The notes below the pieces were generated by a model. That model saw only the letters and a program-made list of their open reading frames with translations, searched no databases and had not been told where the DNA came from. Below, in pieces: positions 24,942 through 32,842 of a stretch of DNA of 64,000 bases. Source of the DNA: Croceibacterium_A sp044506885 (GTDB lineage: Bacteria; Pseudomonadota; Alphaproteobacteria; Sphingomonadales; Sphingomonadaceae). Location: NCBI GenBank assembly GCA_044506885.1, contig JBIQKC010000001.1, positions 1 through 64,000 of the forward strand, read 5' to 3'. How positions within the stretch are numbered: position 1 is the stretch's first letter; every line of letters begins with the position of its first letter. Both the position numbers and the translations under genes were made by a program.

Positions 24942-24983
24942 GAAAGAAAGCGACCTTCCCGACGGAAAGCCGCTTCTTTCATG
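24939..24983 (-). promoter_or_regulatory. Hairpin and 14-codon upstream ORF covering the MetE-like start
   Basis: CATGAAAGAA at 24974-24983 (read on the minus strand) is complementary to TTCTTTCATG at 24939-24948, and the stem extends by 3 bp after one bulge. The start ATG of the MetE-like gene is inside the 3' arm. An upstream ATG (24982-24980) opens a 14-codon frame, MKEAAFRREGRFLS, whose TGA overlaps that start codon. This layout could couple or gate translation. Confidence 0.5.
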
Positions 24984-25038
24984 TATGCGAAGTTACCGCA
25001 AGTGCGAAAGACGGCACTGTGTGGAGGATTGCGCGCGG

Positions 25039-26010
25039 TTATTCCCAGCCGGTCGGGGAATTGAGCGGGGCCCGGAAGCCCATTGCCTCGATCTCGTGCA
25101 CCTTGCCGTCCGCGCCGACCTTGTAGATGTGCGCGGCGGGCAGGTCGAAGGGTTCGAACGGCAGCCGGCTCTTGTCGTACATGATCGTCGAACCGTCGAG
25201 CGCAGTCACCGGATAAGGCTCGAAGTCCATCGGGTGGCGGAAGTGCGACAGGCCCATGACGAGGCCGGTCACCGGATCGGCGGCGAACACGCGGCGGTTG
25301 TCGATGGTGGTGATGTAGGCCATCACGTTGCTGGTGAGCTGCCCGGCGCAATCGCGGGCGATGGGCGAAGTGTTGGCGTTGGGCCCCGCTCCGGCATTGG
25401 CCCCGGCGGTGATCATGCCGTTTTCGTGCCTCTGGCAATCCTCGGCGAAGGGCGTGAGCGTGCCGTCGTTGTCGTCGAGCGCGTCGTAGTAGCTGAGGCC
25501 GATGCGGACCAGTTCGTCGTGCGCGGCGCGGCTTTCTTCGGGCACTTCGGCCAGCAGGCCGGGACGCACGGATTGCAGATTGGCGAGCTGCGATTCGTTG
25601 GCGATCTCGGCATAGAGATGTTCGGCCTCGGCGATCTTGCCCTCTCCGTCGAGCTTGAGCCGCACCGCGACCACGGCCGGCTTGCCGTCGCGCTCGATCA
25701 TGCCCAGCCAGCCGGCGGTCTGCTGCGCCTCGTCGGGAACGACCACGCCGAAATCGTTGCCCGCGCCGGTGGCGTCGGCCCACAGCCCTTCGCCGGGCTG
25801 GATACGCGCGAGGTTCTCGACGATCACCGCGCCATCGGCGAACGGCGCGCCTTCCGCGGACTGGCCCTCGATCCCCGCGACATAGGCTTCGGTCAGCTCG
25901 ATCAGGCAGGCGCGGTCGCAGGCCGGCCCTTCCTCCTGCGCCGCGCCGCACGCGGCCAGCGCCGTGGTCAGCATGAGGCCCGCAACGGCCCTGGTCACCT
26001 GCTTGGTCAT
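25039..26010 (-). CDS. Lipoprotein of the NTF2/SnoaL-like family repeated in this window
   Basis: The 323-residue protein has a lipoprotein signal (LMLTTALAAC, lipid Cys at about residue 21). The mature part begins with CDRACLIELTEAYVAG, then VIVENLARIQPGEGLW, TAGWLGMIERDGKPAVVAVRL, and DDNDGTLTPFAEDCQRHENGM. These elements recur in the proteins at 7826-8719 and, twice, 57667-59439. There is no known catalytic motif. It sits downstream of a small SnoaL-like gene on the same strand. It is probably anchored in the inner leaflet of the outer membrane or in the periplasm. Confidence 0.78.
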   Translation of the reverse strand: MTKQVTRAVAGLMLTTALAACGAAQEEGPACDRACLIELTEAYVAGIEGQSAEGAPFADGAVIVENLARIQPGEGLWADATGAGNDFGVVVPDEAQQTAGWLGMIERDGKPAVVAVRLKLDGEGKIAEAEHLYAEIANESQLANLQSVRPGLLAEVPEESRAAHDELVRIGLSYYDALDDNDGTLTPFAEDCQRHENGMITAGANAGAGPNANTSPIARDCAGQLTSNVMAYITTIDNRRVFAADPVTGLVMGLSHFRHPMDFEPYPVTALDGSTIMYDKSRLPFEPFDLPAAHIYKVGADGKVHEIEAMGFRAPLNSPTGWE

Positions 26011-26038
26011 GTCTTCCTCTCCTCGTTGTTCGCCCGGC

Positions 26039-26431
26039 TTACACCAGCGCGCAGCCGACGCTTTCGATCTTTCCGTCCTTCAGGTGGTAATGGATGTACT
26101 GGCGCATTTCCTGCACGTCGCCTTTGGCGATGGGGAAAAACTGTTGCATCCCGTTGGCGTCGAGCACTTCGCGGGTCAGGTCTTCGAACGCCTCGATGCG
26201 GACCACGCCTTCGACCGCCGCCAGTTCGTCGCTCGAAGCGAAGCGCTCCACCGTCACGGTCTCGCGCACGAAGCTGTGCAGGAAGGTGTAGAAGTCGCGC
26301 AACTGCTGGCGCGTTGTGATCTCGATGCCGAAGAAGGCCATGCGGGGGTTTTCGGCATAGAAGTCGAACACTGCATCATAGTTGCGCGCGTTGAAAGCGG
26401 CGGCGTAACGCTCGTAATCTTCGCGGGTCAT
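26039..26431 (-). CDS. SnoaL/NTF2-like small protein
   Basis: The 130-residue single-domain protein has the cone-shaped alpha+beta NTF2 pattern: N-terminal helix (DYERYAAAFNARNYDAVFDFYAEN), FYTFLHSFV, a central strand region and a closing YIHYHLKDGKIESVGCALV. Members include lyases, isomerases and dehydratases; the catalytic residues of any one subgroup cannot be assigned here. It is divergent from the GMC oxidoreductase gene, with a TAACGATCGTTA palindrome in between. Confidence 0.8.
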   Translation of the reverse strand: MTREDYERYAAAFNARNYDAVFDFYAENPRMAFFGIEITTRQQLRDFYTFLHSFVRETVTVERFASSDELAAVEGVVRIEAFEDLTREVLDANGMQQFFPIAKGDVQEMRQYIHYHLKDGKIESVGCALV

Positions 26432-26453
26432 GTCCTCTCCTTGCCAGCCATCG

Positions 26454-26465
26454 TAACGATCGTTA
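26454..26465. promoter_or_regulatory. TAACGATCGTTA palindrome in a divergent promoter
   Basis: This perfect 12-bp palindrome is centred between the SnoaL-like gene (start 26431, minus) and the GMC oxidoreductase (start 26490, plus). It matches the TAACGNNCGTTA element upstream of the TBDR at 8794-11097. A one-mismatch copy (TAACGCTCGTAA) at 26406-26417 lies inside the SnoaL-like gene 48 bp away. Confidence 0.55.
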
Positions 26466-26489
26466 GCAACGCCGCAAGGGAGAGCATTC

Positions 26490-28136
26490 TTGGCAGGCGA
26501 GGCATTCGACTACATCGTCGTCGGCGCGGGCAGCTCGGGCTGCGTGGTGGCGGCGCGGCTGAGCGAGGATCCGGACACGAGCGTGCTGCTGCTGGAAGCT
26601 GGCGGGCGCGACGATCATCTGTTCCTGAAGATGCCGCTGGCGTTCCTGAAGGCGATGCCCGATCCGCGCTTCAACTGGACCTACTGGACCGAGCCCGAGC
26701 CGCACCTCGACGGGCGCAGGATGCCGTTGCCGCGGGGGCGCGTGATCGGCGGGTCGGGCTCCATCAACGGCATGTTCGCGATGCGCGGGCATCCCAAGGA
26801 TTACGATCAGTGGGCGCAGATGGGCGCGACCGGCTGGTCGTTCGCCGACGTGCTGCCCTATTTCCGCAAGTCGGAGGATTCCTGGCGCGGCGAGGGGCCG
26901 TATCACGGCGCCGGCGGGCCGGTGGCGGTGCGCCCGATCGATTCGCCGCACCTGCTGCACGACGAAATGATGGCGACCGCCGAAGCGGCGGGCTTTTCGA
27001 CCACCGACGACCTTGCCGGGGACAACCCCGAAGGCTTCGCGCGCGGCGAGCAGACGGTGGACGCGCGCGGCCACCGGGTCAGTGCGGCGACGGCCTATCT
27101 CAAGCCGGCGACGGGGCGGCGCAATCTCGAGGTGCGGTCCAGCGTGCTGGTGCGCCGGCTGGTGTTCGAGGGCAAGCGCTGCATCGGCGTGGAAGTGGAT
27201 GGGCCGGGCGGCCCGCAAGTGGTGCGGGCGCGGCGCGAGGTGGTGGTTTCCGGCGGGGCGTACAATTCGCCGCACCTGCTGCTGCTCAGCGGCATCGGCC
27301 CGGCGGCGCATCTGAAGGACCATGGCGTCGCCGTGGTCCATGACAGCCCCGGCGTCGGCCGCAACTTGCAGGAACATCCCTGCGCCAGCCTGGAGTTCTG
27401 GGCGAAGGACAAGGTCACCTTCCTGCGCCAGCTCCGCTGGGACCGGATCGCGCTCAATGCGATCCGCTGGGCCGTGACCGGCAGAGGGCCGATGGCGACG
27501 CAGGTCAATTCCTGCAACGTGGTGATCCGCACCGCGCCGCATCTGGAGCGGCCCGACCTGCAAATCATGGTCAACCCGATCCGCTTCGACGCCGCGCCCT
27601 GGGGGCCGGGCTTGCGCAAGGAGCAGGAGCACGTGTTCTGGGCCGGCGTGGTGCAGCTTCACCCCGAAAGCCGGGGCTGGGTGGAGCTGAAGAGCGCGGA
27701 CCCGCGCGAGGTGGCGGCGGTGACGCTCAACATCCTGGCCGAGGAGGCCGACCGCGAGCAGATGCGCCGGGCCTTTCGCACCACGCGGGCGATCTACAAC
27801 ACCGCGCCGATGGCGGACCTGCTGGCGGGCGAGAAGACTCCCGGCGTCGCGGTCGACAGCGACGAGGAACTGGACGCCTTCATCCGCGCGAGCTGCTACG
27901 TCGCGCAGCACCCGACCAGCACCTGCGCGATGGGCATGGGCGAACGTTCGGTGGTGGACAGCGAACTGCGCGTGATCGGGGTGGAGGGGCTGCGGGTGGC
28001 GGACGCCTCGGTCATGCCCACGGTGCCGGGCGGCAATACCAACCTGCCGTGCATCATGATCGGCGAGAAGGCGGCCGACCTGATCCGCGGACGCAGCCTG
28101 CCGCGCGCCGAGCTGCCCGAAAGGGACGCGGCATGA
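26490..28136 (+). CDS. GMC family FAD-dependent alcohol oxidoreductase
   Basis: The 548-residue flavoprotein is of the choline dehydrogenase/GMC type. The N-terminal dinucleotide fold is DYIVVGAGSSGCVVAARLSED with Glu in LLLEAGG. The GMC signature RGRVIGGSGSINGM is near residues 82-95, and the second near residue 256 (GAYNSPHLLLLSGIGP). The C-terminal part has the catalytic His region HPTSTCAMG and VADASVMP. The start is TTG 26490 preceded by AAGGGAGAG; no ATG is suitably placed. Its stop overlaps the next ATG (ATGA). It probably oxidises an alcohol in an aromatic or alicyclic pathway, with an unknown electron acceptor. Confidence 0.9.
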   Translation: MAGEAFDYIVVGAGSSGCVVAARLSEDPDTSVLLLEAGGRDDHLFLKMPLAFLKAMPDPRFNWTYWTEPEPHLDGRRMPLPRGRVIGGSGSINGMFAMRGHPKDYDQWAQMGATGWSFADVLPYFRKSEDSWRGEGPYHGAGGPVAVRPIDSPHLLHDEMMATAEAAGFSTTDDLAGDNPEGFARGEQTVDARGHRVSAATAYLKPATGRRNLEVRSSVLVRRLVFEGKRCIGVEVDGPGGPQVVRARREVVVSGGAYNSPHLLLLSGIGPAAHLKDHGVAVVHDSPGVGRNLQEHPCASLEFWAKDKVTFLRQLRWDRIALNAIRWAVTGRGPMATQVNSCNVVIRTAPHLERPDLQIMVNPIRFDAAPWGPGLRKEQEHVFWAGVVQLHPESRGWVELKSADPREVAAVTLNILAEEADREQMRRAFRTTRAIYNTAPMADLLAGEKTPGVAVDSDEELDAFIRASCYVAQHPTSTCAMGMGERSVVDSELRVIGVEGLRVADASVMPTVPGGNTNLPCIMIGEKAADLIRGRSLPRAELPERDAA

Positions 28137-28522
28137 GCCGGACCGAGCAGGAGCAGGCCAACCTCGATCTGGTGCTGCGGATGTTCGCCGAAGTGCTGAA
28201 CCCGATGGATTCGGGCGCGGTCGACCGCTTCATCGCCCCCGGCTATATCCAGCACAACCAGGGCGTGGCGCCGGGGGTGGGGCCGCTCAAGGCGTTCCTC
28301 GACACGATCCGCAAGGAAACGCCTGAAGCCGTTCACGATATAAAGCGCGCCTTCGTCGACGGCGACCACGTGACCGTGCACTATCACGTCCGCCGCTGGC
28401 TCAGCGATCCGGGCTGGGCGGTGATCGACATCTTCCGCGTCGAGGGCGGCATGATCGTGGAGCACTGGGACGTGATGCAGGATGTCGTCGCAGGCGGGCC
28501 TAATCCCAATGGGCCATTCTAG
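28133..28522 (+). CDS. SnoaL-like polyketide-cyclase-fold protein
   Basis: The 129-residue protein shows the SnoaL pattern: an N-terminal helix with NLDLVLRMFAEVLNPMD, RFIAPGYIQHNQGVAPGVGPLKAFL (the HN-Q motif of this subgroup), a central strand DHVTVHYHV and the closing DIFRVEGGMIVEHWDVMQ. This type includes predicted ester cyclases and epimerases of small molecules. It is coupled to the GMC gene by a 4-nt overlap (ATGA). It is followed after 21 bp by the HTH-SDR gene. Confidence 0.85.
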   Translation: MSRTEQEQANLDLVLRMFAEVLNPMDSGAVDRFIAPGYIQHNQGVAPGVGPLKAFLDTIRKETPEAVHDIKRAFVDGDHVTVHYHVRRWLSDPGWAVIDIFRVEGGMIVEHWDVMQDVVAGGPNPNGPF

Positions 28523-28543
28523 CAGGTAGAGGAGGGAGCTGTT

Positions 28544-29479
28544 TTGATCCCCAGTGAATTACGTGCGCTAATTGCAGCCAGTGGGCTTTCGAACAGTGAA
28601 TTTGCTCGGCGGATTGGCATGAATCCGCGTTCGATGCGGCGAATTTTGTCGGGCGAAACGCCAATTTTGCCGAAAACCGAATTTGCCGTCCGTGCGATGG
28701 TGGGTGAAGCAACCTTACCAAAATTTTCAATGCGCTTTGCGAACAAGGTCGTGCTGGTATTCGGCGGCAACAGCGGGATCGGCCTCGCCGCCGTGAAGGC
28801 CTTCGCCGCCGAGGGCGCACGGGTCTATTTCACCGGGCGCAGCCGGGCGACGATCCGCGAGGCCGAGGAACAGGTTCCCGGCGCCACCGGGATCGGCGCG
28901 GACATTGCCGACCCGGCCGCGAGCGAGGACGTGGTCGCGCGGATCGAGGCGGCCGAGGGGCGGATCGACGTGCTGTTCGTCAACGCCGGGGTCGGCGGCT
29001 TCGCCTCGCTGCGCGAAATCGACGAGGCATCGTGGGACCATGTCCATTCGATCAACCTGCGCGGCTGCGTGTTCGCCTTGCAGAAGGCGGTGCGGATCAT
29101 GGGGCGCGGCGGATCGGTGGTGGTGACAGGCTCGATCGGCGCGCACGGGGCGCTGGAAGGCAACGCCGCCTATGCCGCGGCCAAGGCCGGGCTCTACATG
29201 GCGATGAAGGTCTTCGCCAAGGAGCTGGTCGGCGAGGGCATCCGCGTCAACGTCGTCAGCCCCGGCCCGATCGACACGCCGCTGCTCCATCGCAATCCGG
29301 GGATGAGCGACGAGCAGGTGGCGGGGCTGAAGGAGATGATGATCGCCAACATCCCGATGCACCGCATGGGCGAGGCCGAGGAAGTGGCCAGGGCGGTGCT
29401 GTTCCTCGCCAGCGACGATGCCGCGTTCATCACCGGCGCGAACCTGTTCGTCGACGGCGGCCTGATAGAGTTGCGCTGA
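28544..29479 (+). CDS. Short-chain dehydrogenase with N-terminal XRE-type HTH extension
   Basis: The 311-residue product is an apparent fusion. Residues about 4-52 form a helix-turn-helix of XRE type (ALIAASGLSNSEFARRIG, then NPRSMRRILSGE). From Met63 a complete SDR follows: GGNSGIG at 74-80, NAG at 147-149, Asn171, and the catalytic Ser197-Tyr210-Lys214. A strong Shine-Dalgarno (GGAGGGAG) precedes TTG 28544, so the fused form is probably translated. An ATG at 28730 could give the SDR alone but has no good ribosome-binding site. The first 190 bp are clearly AT-richer than the surroundings, as expected of inserted DNA. The next gene overlaps (TGATG). Confidence 0.82.
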   Translation: MIPSELRALIAASGLSNSEFARRIGMNPRSMRRILSGETPILPKTEFAVRAMVGEATLPKFSMRFANKVVLVFGGNSGIGLAAVKAFAAEGARVYFTGRSRATIREAEEQVPGATGIGADIADPAASEDVVARIEAAEGRIDVLFVNAGVGGFASLREIDEASWDHVHSINLRGCVFALQKAVRIMGRGGSVVVTGSIGAHGALEGNAAYAAAKAGLYMAMKVFAKELVGEGIRVNVVSPGPIDTPLLHRNPGMSDEQVAGLKEMMIANIPMHRMGEAEEVARAVLFLASDDAAFITGANLFVDGGLIELR

Positions 29480-30006
29480 TGACTTTCAACGATACGACCC
29501 CGTTCGCCCCGCCGTTCTCCGCGCTCGACAACCCGCGCCTCGAATTCGCGATGGAGGTGCGGCTGACCTTTCCGGACGTCCATACTATCGCCCCGCATCC
29601 CAATGGCGGGATGCGTACCGCGGTGCTGGTCAAGGGCGGCGTGTTCGAAGGACCGCGGCTGAAGGGGCGGGCGATCCCCGGTTCGGGCGGCGACTACGCC
29701 TATTTCCGGCCCGACGATGTCGCCTGCTTCGATGCGCGCTACCTGCTGGAGGAGGATGACGGCACCGTCATCCTGCTCAACAACAAGGGCTTCCTGTGGG
29801 GGCGCAAGCCGGACACCATGCAGCGCCTGCGCGACTGGGCCTTCAAGGGCGGCGAGCCGGTGCCGCACGAGGAATACTACCTGCGCGGCAACCCGACGTT
29901 CGAATGCCCGGTCGGCAAGCACGACTGGCTGACCAAGCACGTGTTCGTCGGCGTCGGCGAACGGCGCAGCGACGGCAACCTGCTGCGGTACTACGCGCTG
30001 GTGTGA
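29479..30006 (+). CDS. DUF3237 domain-containing protein
   Basis: The 175-residue cytoplasmic protein matches DUF3237 from end to end: the opening PRLEFAMEVRLTFP, GPRLKGRAIPGSGGDYAYFRPD near residues 53-74, TVILLNNKGFLWGRKPD and a Pro/Gly-rich strand pattern typical of this small beta-barrel family. Its function is not established, although such genes often lie in catabolic clusters. It is the last of four tightly coupled plus-strand genes. Confidence 0.85.
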   Translation: MTFNDTTPFAPPFSALDNPRLEFAMEVRLTFPDVHTIAPHPNGGMRTAVLVKGGVFEGPRLKGRAIPGSGGDYAYFRPDDVACFDARYLLEEDDGTVILLNNKGFLWGRKPDTMQRLRDWAFKGGEPVPHEEYYLRGNPTFECPVGKHDWLTKHVFVGVGERRSDGNLLRYYALV

Positions 30007-30482
30007 GCGCGCTTTGCTGGCGCCGGACGGCTTTGCATGAAAGGCGCTCCTCCCCGTTCAGGGGAGGATGTGGTGCGGGCGCAGGTGATTATCCGGCGGC
30101 GAGCCCGGACTGTTGAGCCTTGATGCGCGGACGGTAGGGCCGGCGCTTGCCTGGGCGTCACAGGATTGCCTGCGCACGATCGATGCGAACGGCGGGAGGG
30201 GCCTGCGTCGGGACCTCCTGCTCGGCCCTGCGGTGAGAGGCGGTTGGCGGGCAGGGCTCGCAAGTGGCCGCCTTACCGGGTCAGGGGATGCGGCGTTGAG
30301 GTCCGCCGCGCCTGTCCTCTCATCCTGAAAGGGGCGCTGGCCCCTTTTGGGGAGCGCCGGCCTTCATGTGCGGGAGTGAGGAGAGAAGAGCTCGATCGCT
30401 CCCGCACCCGTCGCATTGCCAACCTATGGCTGACTTCCACCCAATAACCCATATGGTTCGCAATGTCAAGATAAAAATGCCA
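30007..30482. other. Non-coding spacer with short palindromes
   Basis: I see no supported gene in these 476 bp. Short frames have poor composition and no ribosome-binding sites. Palindromic pieces are visible, such as CTCCTCCCC with GGGGAGGA around 30048-30070 and the run AAAGGGGCGCTGGCCCCTTTT around 30330-30350. The last 100 bp are AT-rich. It may be repeat-derived or degenerate DNA. Confidence 0.55.
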
Positions 30483-30803
30483 TTAATGGAGTTCGAGTTC
30501 GCCTTCCACCACGTCGCCGAAATCGAGATCTTCGGCGAGGCGCACCGGTTTCCTGATCGGCAGGAACCAGCCGCCGCTCTTTTGCGGGAACAGTGAAGTT
30601 TCCCATGTGCTGCCGCCCACGCGCACGCTGACCTTGACCGAGCCGAACCCGCGCCGCTTGCCCAGTTCGAGCCGTCGCATCAGTTCGTGCGCGGCGACGG
30701 CCTCGGCGGTTTCACCGGTCAGCGCGACCCAGCCGATGGGATCGTGGCCTTCTTCGATCATGGCCTGTTCCAACGGGCCGGCGAAGCGGAGGGTTCCGGT
30801 CAT
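30483..30803 (-). CDS. DUF1905 domain-containing protein
   Basis: The 106-residue protein has the DUF1905 pattern: an acidic N-terminal strand, GFGSVKVSVRVGGSTWETSLFPQKSGGWFLPIRKPVR compressed into a small beta-barrel, and a closing VRLAEDLDFGDVVEGELEL. The family is of unknown function and sometimes fused to YdeI-like domains. It stands alone here, with REP-like repeats upstream. I see no partner gene. Confidence 0.8.
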   Translation of the reverse strand: MTGTLRFAGPLEQAMIEEGHDPIGWVALTGETAEAVAAHELMRRLELGKRRGFGSVKVSVRVGGSTWETSLFPQKSGGWFLPIRKPVRLAEDLDFGDVVEGELELH

Positions 30804-30822
30804 GACGGGCTTCCTGGCAAAA

Positions 30823-30962
30823 CGTCACCCTGAACTCGTTTCAGGGTCCATTCTTCCGCATGTGCGGAGTGACCGGCTTGGGACGAGGTCGCGCCATGGT
30901 GTCTCCACCGGCCTGCTGAGGGATTGTCGCCCGATGGACCCTGAAACGAGTTCAGGGTGACG
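30823..30962. repeat. REP/BIME-like element, 29-bp inverted pair (type 1)
   Basis: Two exact 29-bp copies in inverted orientation (30823-30851 and 30934-30962) flank an 82-bp spacer. Each copy contains its own small hairpin, CCCTGAA-CTCGT-TTCAGGG. This is the form of a bacterial interspersed mosaic element built from REP sequences. It lies in the spacer between DUF1905 and the PPIase gene. Confidence 0.8.
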
Positions 30963-30984
30963 AGCAGGGAGTACGGGAGCGGAC

Positions 30985-31980
30985 TCACCCGGCCAATCGA
31001 CGGATCGGCACGTGCACGTTGCACACGTCCACCCCGCCGGCGGGCACGCGGTAGAACGCGTCGTTGCGGTTGGCGCGGACCTCGACATAGCGGGCGAAGC
31101 TTTCGCTGTCGCTGGCAAGGTATTCGAATTTCGGTTGTTCGGCTTCGGGCAGCTCGTCGCCGAGGCGGGCCGAGACGATCGGCACGCGCAGCTTCGGATC
31201 GTCGTAGACCCCCGCCTCCCCCTTCCCGCGCGGCAGCGTGGAGAGGTGCTCGATCCCCTCGATTACCCGGCCGACGACCGCGATGTTGCGGTCGAGCTGG
31301 CGCGGGGCATGGCCGATGACGGCGTAGAGCTCTGCGCCCGTGCCGGTGTTCGGCGAGAGGTCGCGGGCGACGCCGACCGAGGCGTAGCAGTGGACGGGCC
31401 AGGCCTTGTTGTCCCGGCCACCCAACGCAATCGGCCATCCCTGATGATGGAGGGACATCATGCTGTAAGGATCGGATCTCAGCTGGAAAAAGGCACTCGG
31501 CATCGAGTCGGGATCGACTTCGCCCGGCCCGCCAAGCTGACCGGCCAGTCCCCTGATCTGTGCGCCGATCTCCGGCGTTGGATCGATCGAATACTCGCTC
31601 TCCGGCGCCACCCGCAGCCCTTCGGGCAGCGGCTTGGCCTTGGCTTCGTCGTCCTCGCCGTCACCCCATTGCGCGACCCAGTTGTCGACCACGCGGTAGA
31701 CGGTGGCGCCGTCCCACCAGTGCGCCCTTGCCAGCGTGCGCACGTTGCCGACCCAGCCCTGGCTGAACGGCGGCGGCATGAGCTGGATCGTGACCTGGCG
31801 CGGATTGCCGGCCGCATCGGGGGCGAGGGCCATGACCAGGATGTCCGCCGGATCGATCGCGCGCCAGTCCGACGCCGGGGCCTGGGCGACGATGGAATCG
31901 GGGGTGGGCGGCTCCGCCTCCTGCGCTCGCGACGGGGCGGCGAGGGCGAGAGCGGCCGTGAGGAGCAGCAGGCGCTTCAT
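30985..31980 (-). CDS. Secreted cyclophilin-type peptidylprolyl isomerase
   Basis: The 331-residue protein has a signal peptide (LLLLTAALALAAPSRAQEAE, cleavage near residue 19-20). It then has a diverged cyclophilin fold: VTIQLMPPPFSQGWVGNVRTLA, ATVYRVVDNWVAQWGD (the F/Y-R-V-I-x-x-F-M-x-Q-G-G region), YAVIGHAPRQLDRNIAVVGRVIEGIEHL near 215-245. It probably assists folding of exported proteins. A C-terminal extension of about 60 residues beyond the core is unusual, and several catalytic positions are changed, so isomerase activity is not certain. Confidence 0.85.
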   Translation of the reverse strand: MKRLLLLTAALALAAPSRAQEAEPPTPDSIVAQAPASDWRAIDPADILVMALAPDAAGNPRQVTIQLMPPPFSQGWVGNVRTLARAHWWDGATVYRVVDNWVAQWGDGEDDEAKAKPLPEGLRVAPESEYSIDPTPEIGAQIRGLAGQLGGPGEVDPDSMPSAFFQLRSDPYSMMSLHHQGWPIALGGRDNKAWPVHCYASVGVARDLSPNTGTGAELYAVIGHAPRQLDRNIAVVGRVIEGIEHLSTLPRGKGEAGVYDDPKLRVPIVSARLGDELPEAEQPKFEYLASDSESFARYVEVRANRNDAFYRVPAGGVDVCNVHVPIRRLAG

Positions 31981-32068
31981 CGGGCAAGTCTGCCAGCGGG
32001 GCGGCGGGTCGCAAGATTTTTCTCACGCAGAGGCGCGAAGGCGCGAAGCAGTCCGCCACACCCCTCTT

Positions 32069-32152
32069 CGTCATTCCCGCGAACGCGGGAACCCAGTAGG
32101 CGCTGTTTGCACCATTCGAGCCGACCAGGTTCCCGCGTTCGCGGGAATGACG
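32069..32152. repeat. REP/BIME-like element, 25-bp inverted pair (type 2)
   Basis: CGTCATTCCCGCGAACGCGG at 32069 begins a 25-bp copy that is repeated exactly in inverted orientation at 32128-32152. The same family recurs at 39935-40013. Both pairs are intergenic. Confidence 0.8.
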
Positions 32153-32206
32153 AATTGGGATTGAACTGGCGTTCCTCTGTTCGCGCCTTTGCGTGCGAAA
32201 ATCCGT

Positions 32207-32614
32207 CTAATCCTCGACCGCATCCTCCAACGCGTGCATCGTCTCGTCGCTCAACCCGAAGTGGTGGCCGACCTCGTGCACCAGGACATGCGCCACCAGG
32301 TGCTCCAGCGTCTCGTCGCCGCGGGCGATCCATTCGTCGAGGATCGGGGCGCGAAACAGGCGGATGCGGTCGGGCATGGCGCCGGAATGGCCGACGCTCT
32401 TTTCGTGCAGCGGCAGCCCTTCGTAGACGCCGGTGAGATCGAACGGATCCTCGATGCCCATTTCGGCGAGCAGTTCCTCGTCGGCGAATTCGTCGATCCG
32501 CAGCACGACGTCGCCGAGATGGGCCCGGAACTGCGTGGGCAGCCGGGCGAGCGCGGAGCGGGCGAGCGCCTCGATTTCCTCCGCCGAAGGGGCGATGCCG
32601 AATGTGCGGTCCAT
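32207..32614 (-). CDS. Zincin-like metallopeptidase family protein
   Basis: The 135-residue cytoplasmic protein has the zincin motif HEVGHHFGLSDE, with HExxH at residues 113-117. The size and the preceding GVYEGLPLHEKSV match the small metallopeptidase family PF06262 (formerly DUF1025), whose natural substrate is unknown. It lies beside the tRNA-Ser gene and is transcribed away from it. Confidence 0.88.
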   Translation of the reverse strand: MDRTFGIAPSAEEIEALARSALARLPTQFRAHLGDVVLRIDEFADEELLAEMGIEDPFDLTGVYEGLPLHEKSVGHSGAMPDRIRLFRAPILDEWIARGDETLEHLVAHVLVHEVGHHFGLSDETMHALEDAVED

Positions 32615-32710
32615 CGCCGTGCGTTACGCCGCGCCGGCGGGTGCTTGCAAGGCCGCCCGCCCCCCGCTACCTGCGCCCCCTTGCCGGGCTTTCGGGCCGT
32701 CAGGCATGCG

Positions 32711-32801
32711 GAGCGGTGGCCGAGTGGTCGAAGGCGCACGCCTGGAAAGTGTGTATACGGCAAAACCGTATCGTGGGTTCGAATCCCACCCGCTCCGCCA
32801 A
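32711..32801 (+). tRNA. tRNA-Ser (anticodon GGA)
   Basis: The 91-nt class II tRNA has an acceptor stem GGAGCGG (32711-32717) paired with CCGCTCC (32791-32797), discriminator G and an encoded CCA (32799-32801). The anticodon stem CACGC/GTGTG holds the loop CTGGAAA with anticodon GGA at 32745-32747, reading UCC and UCU. A long variable arm (TATACGG...CCGTAT) and the T-arm GTGGGTTCGAATCCCAC confirm serine identity. Confidence 0.97.
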
Positions 32802-32842
32802 TATCTCATTGCGAATCAATAAGATGGCCCTTGGGTGGGGCG

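Noticed and set aside
24938..25951. Long minus-strand frame ending in the 14-codon leader of the MetE-like gene
   Set aside because: Upstream of the leader it is an out-of-frame translation of the NTF2-like lipoprotein gene; only the last 14 codons are discussed as a possible leader ORF.
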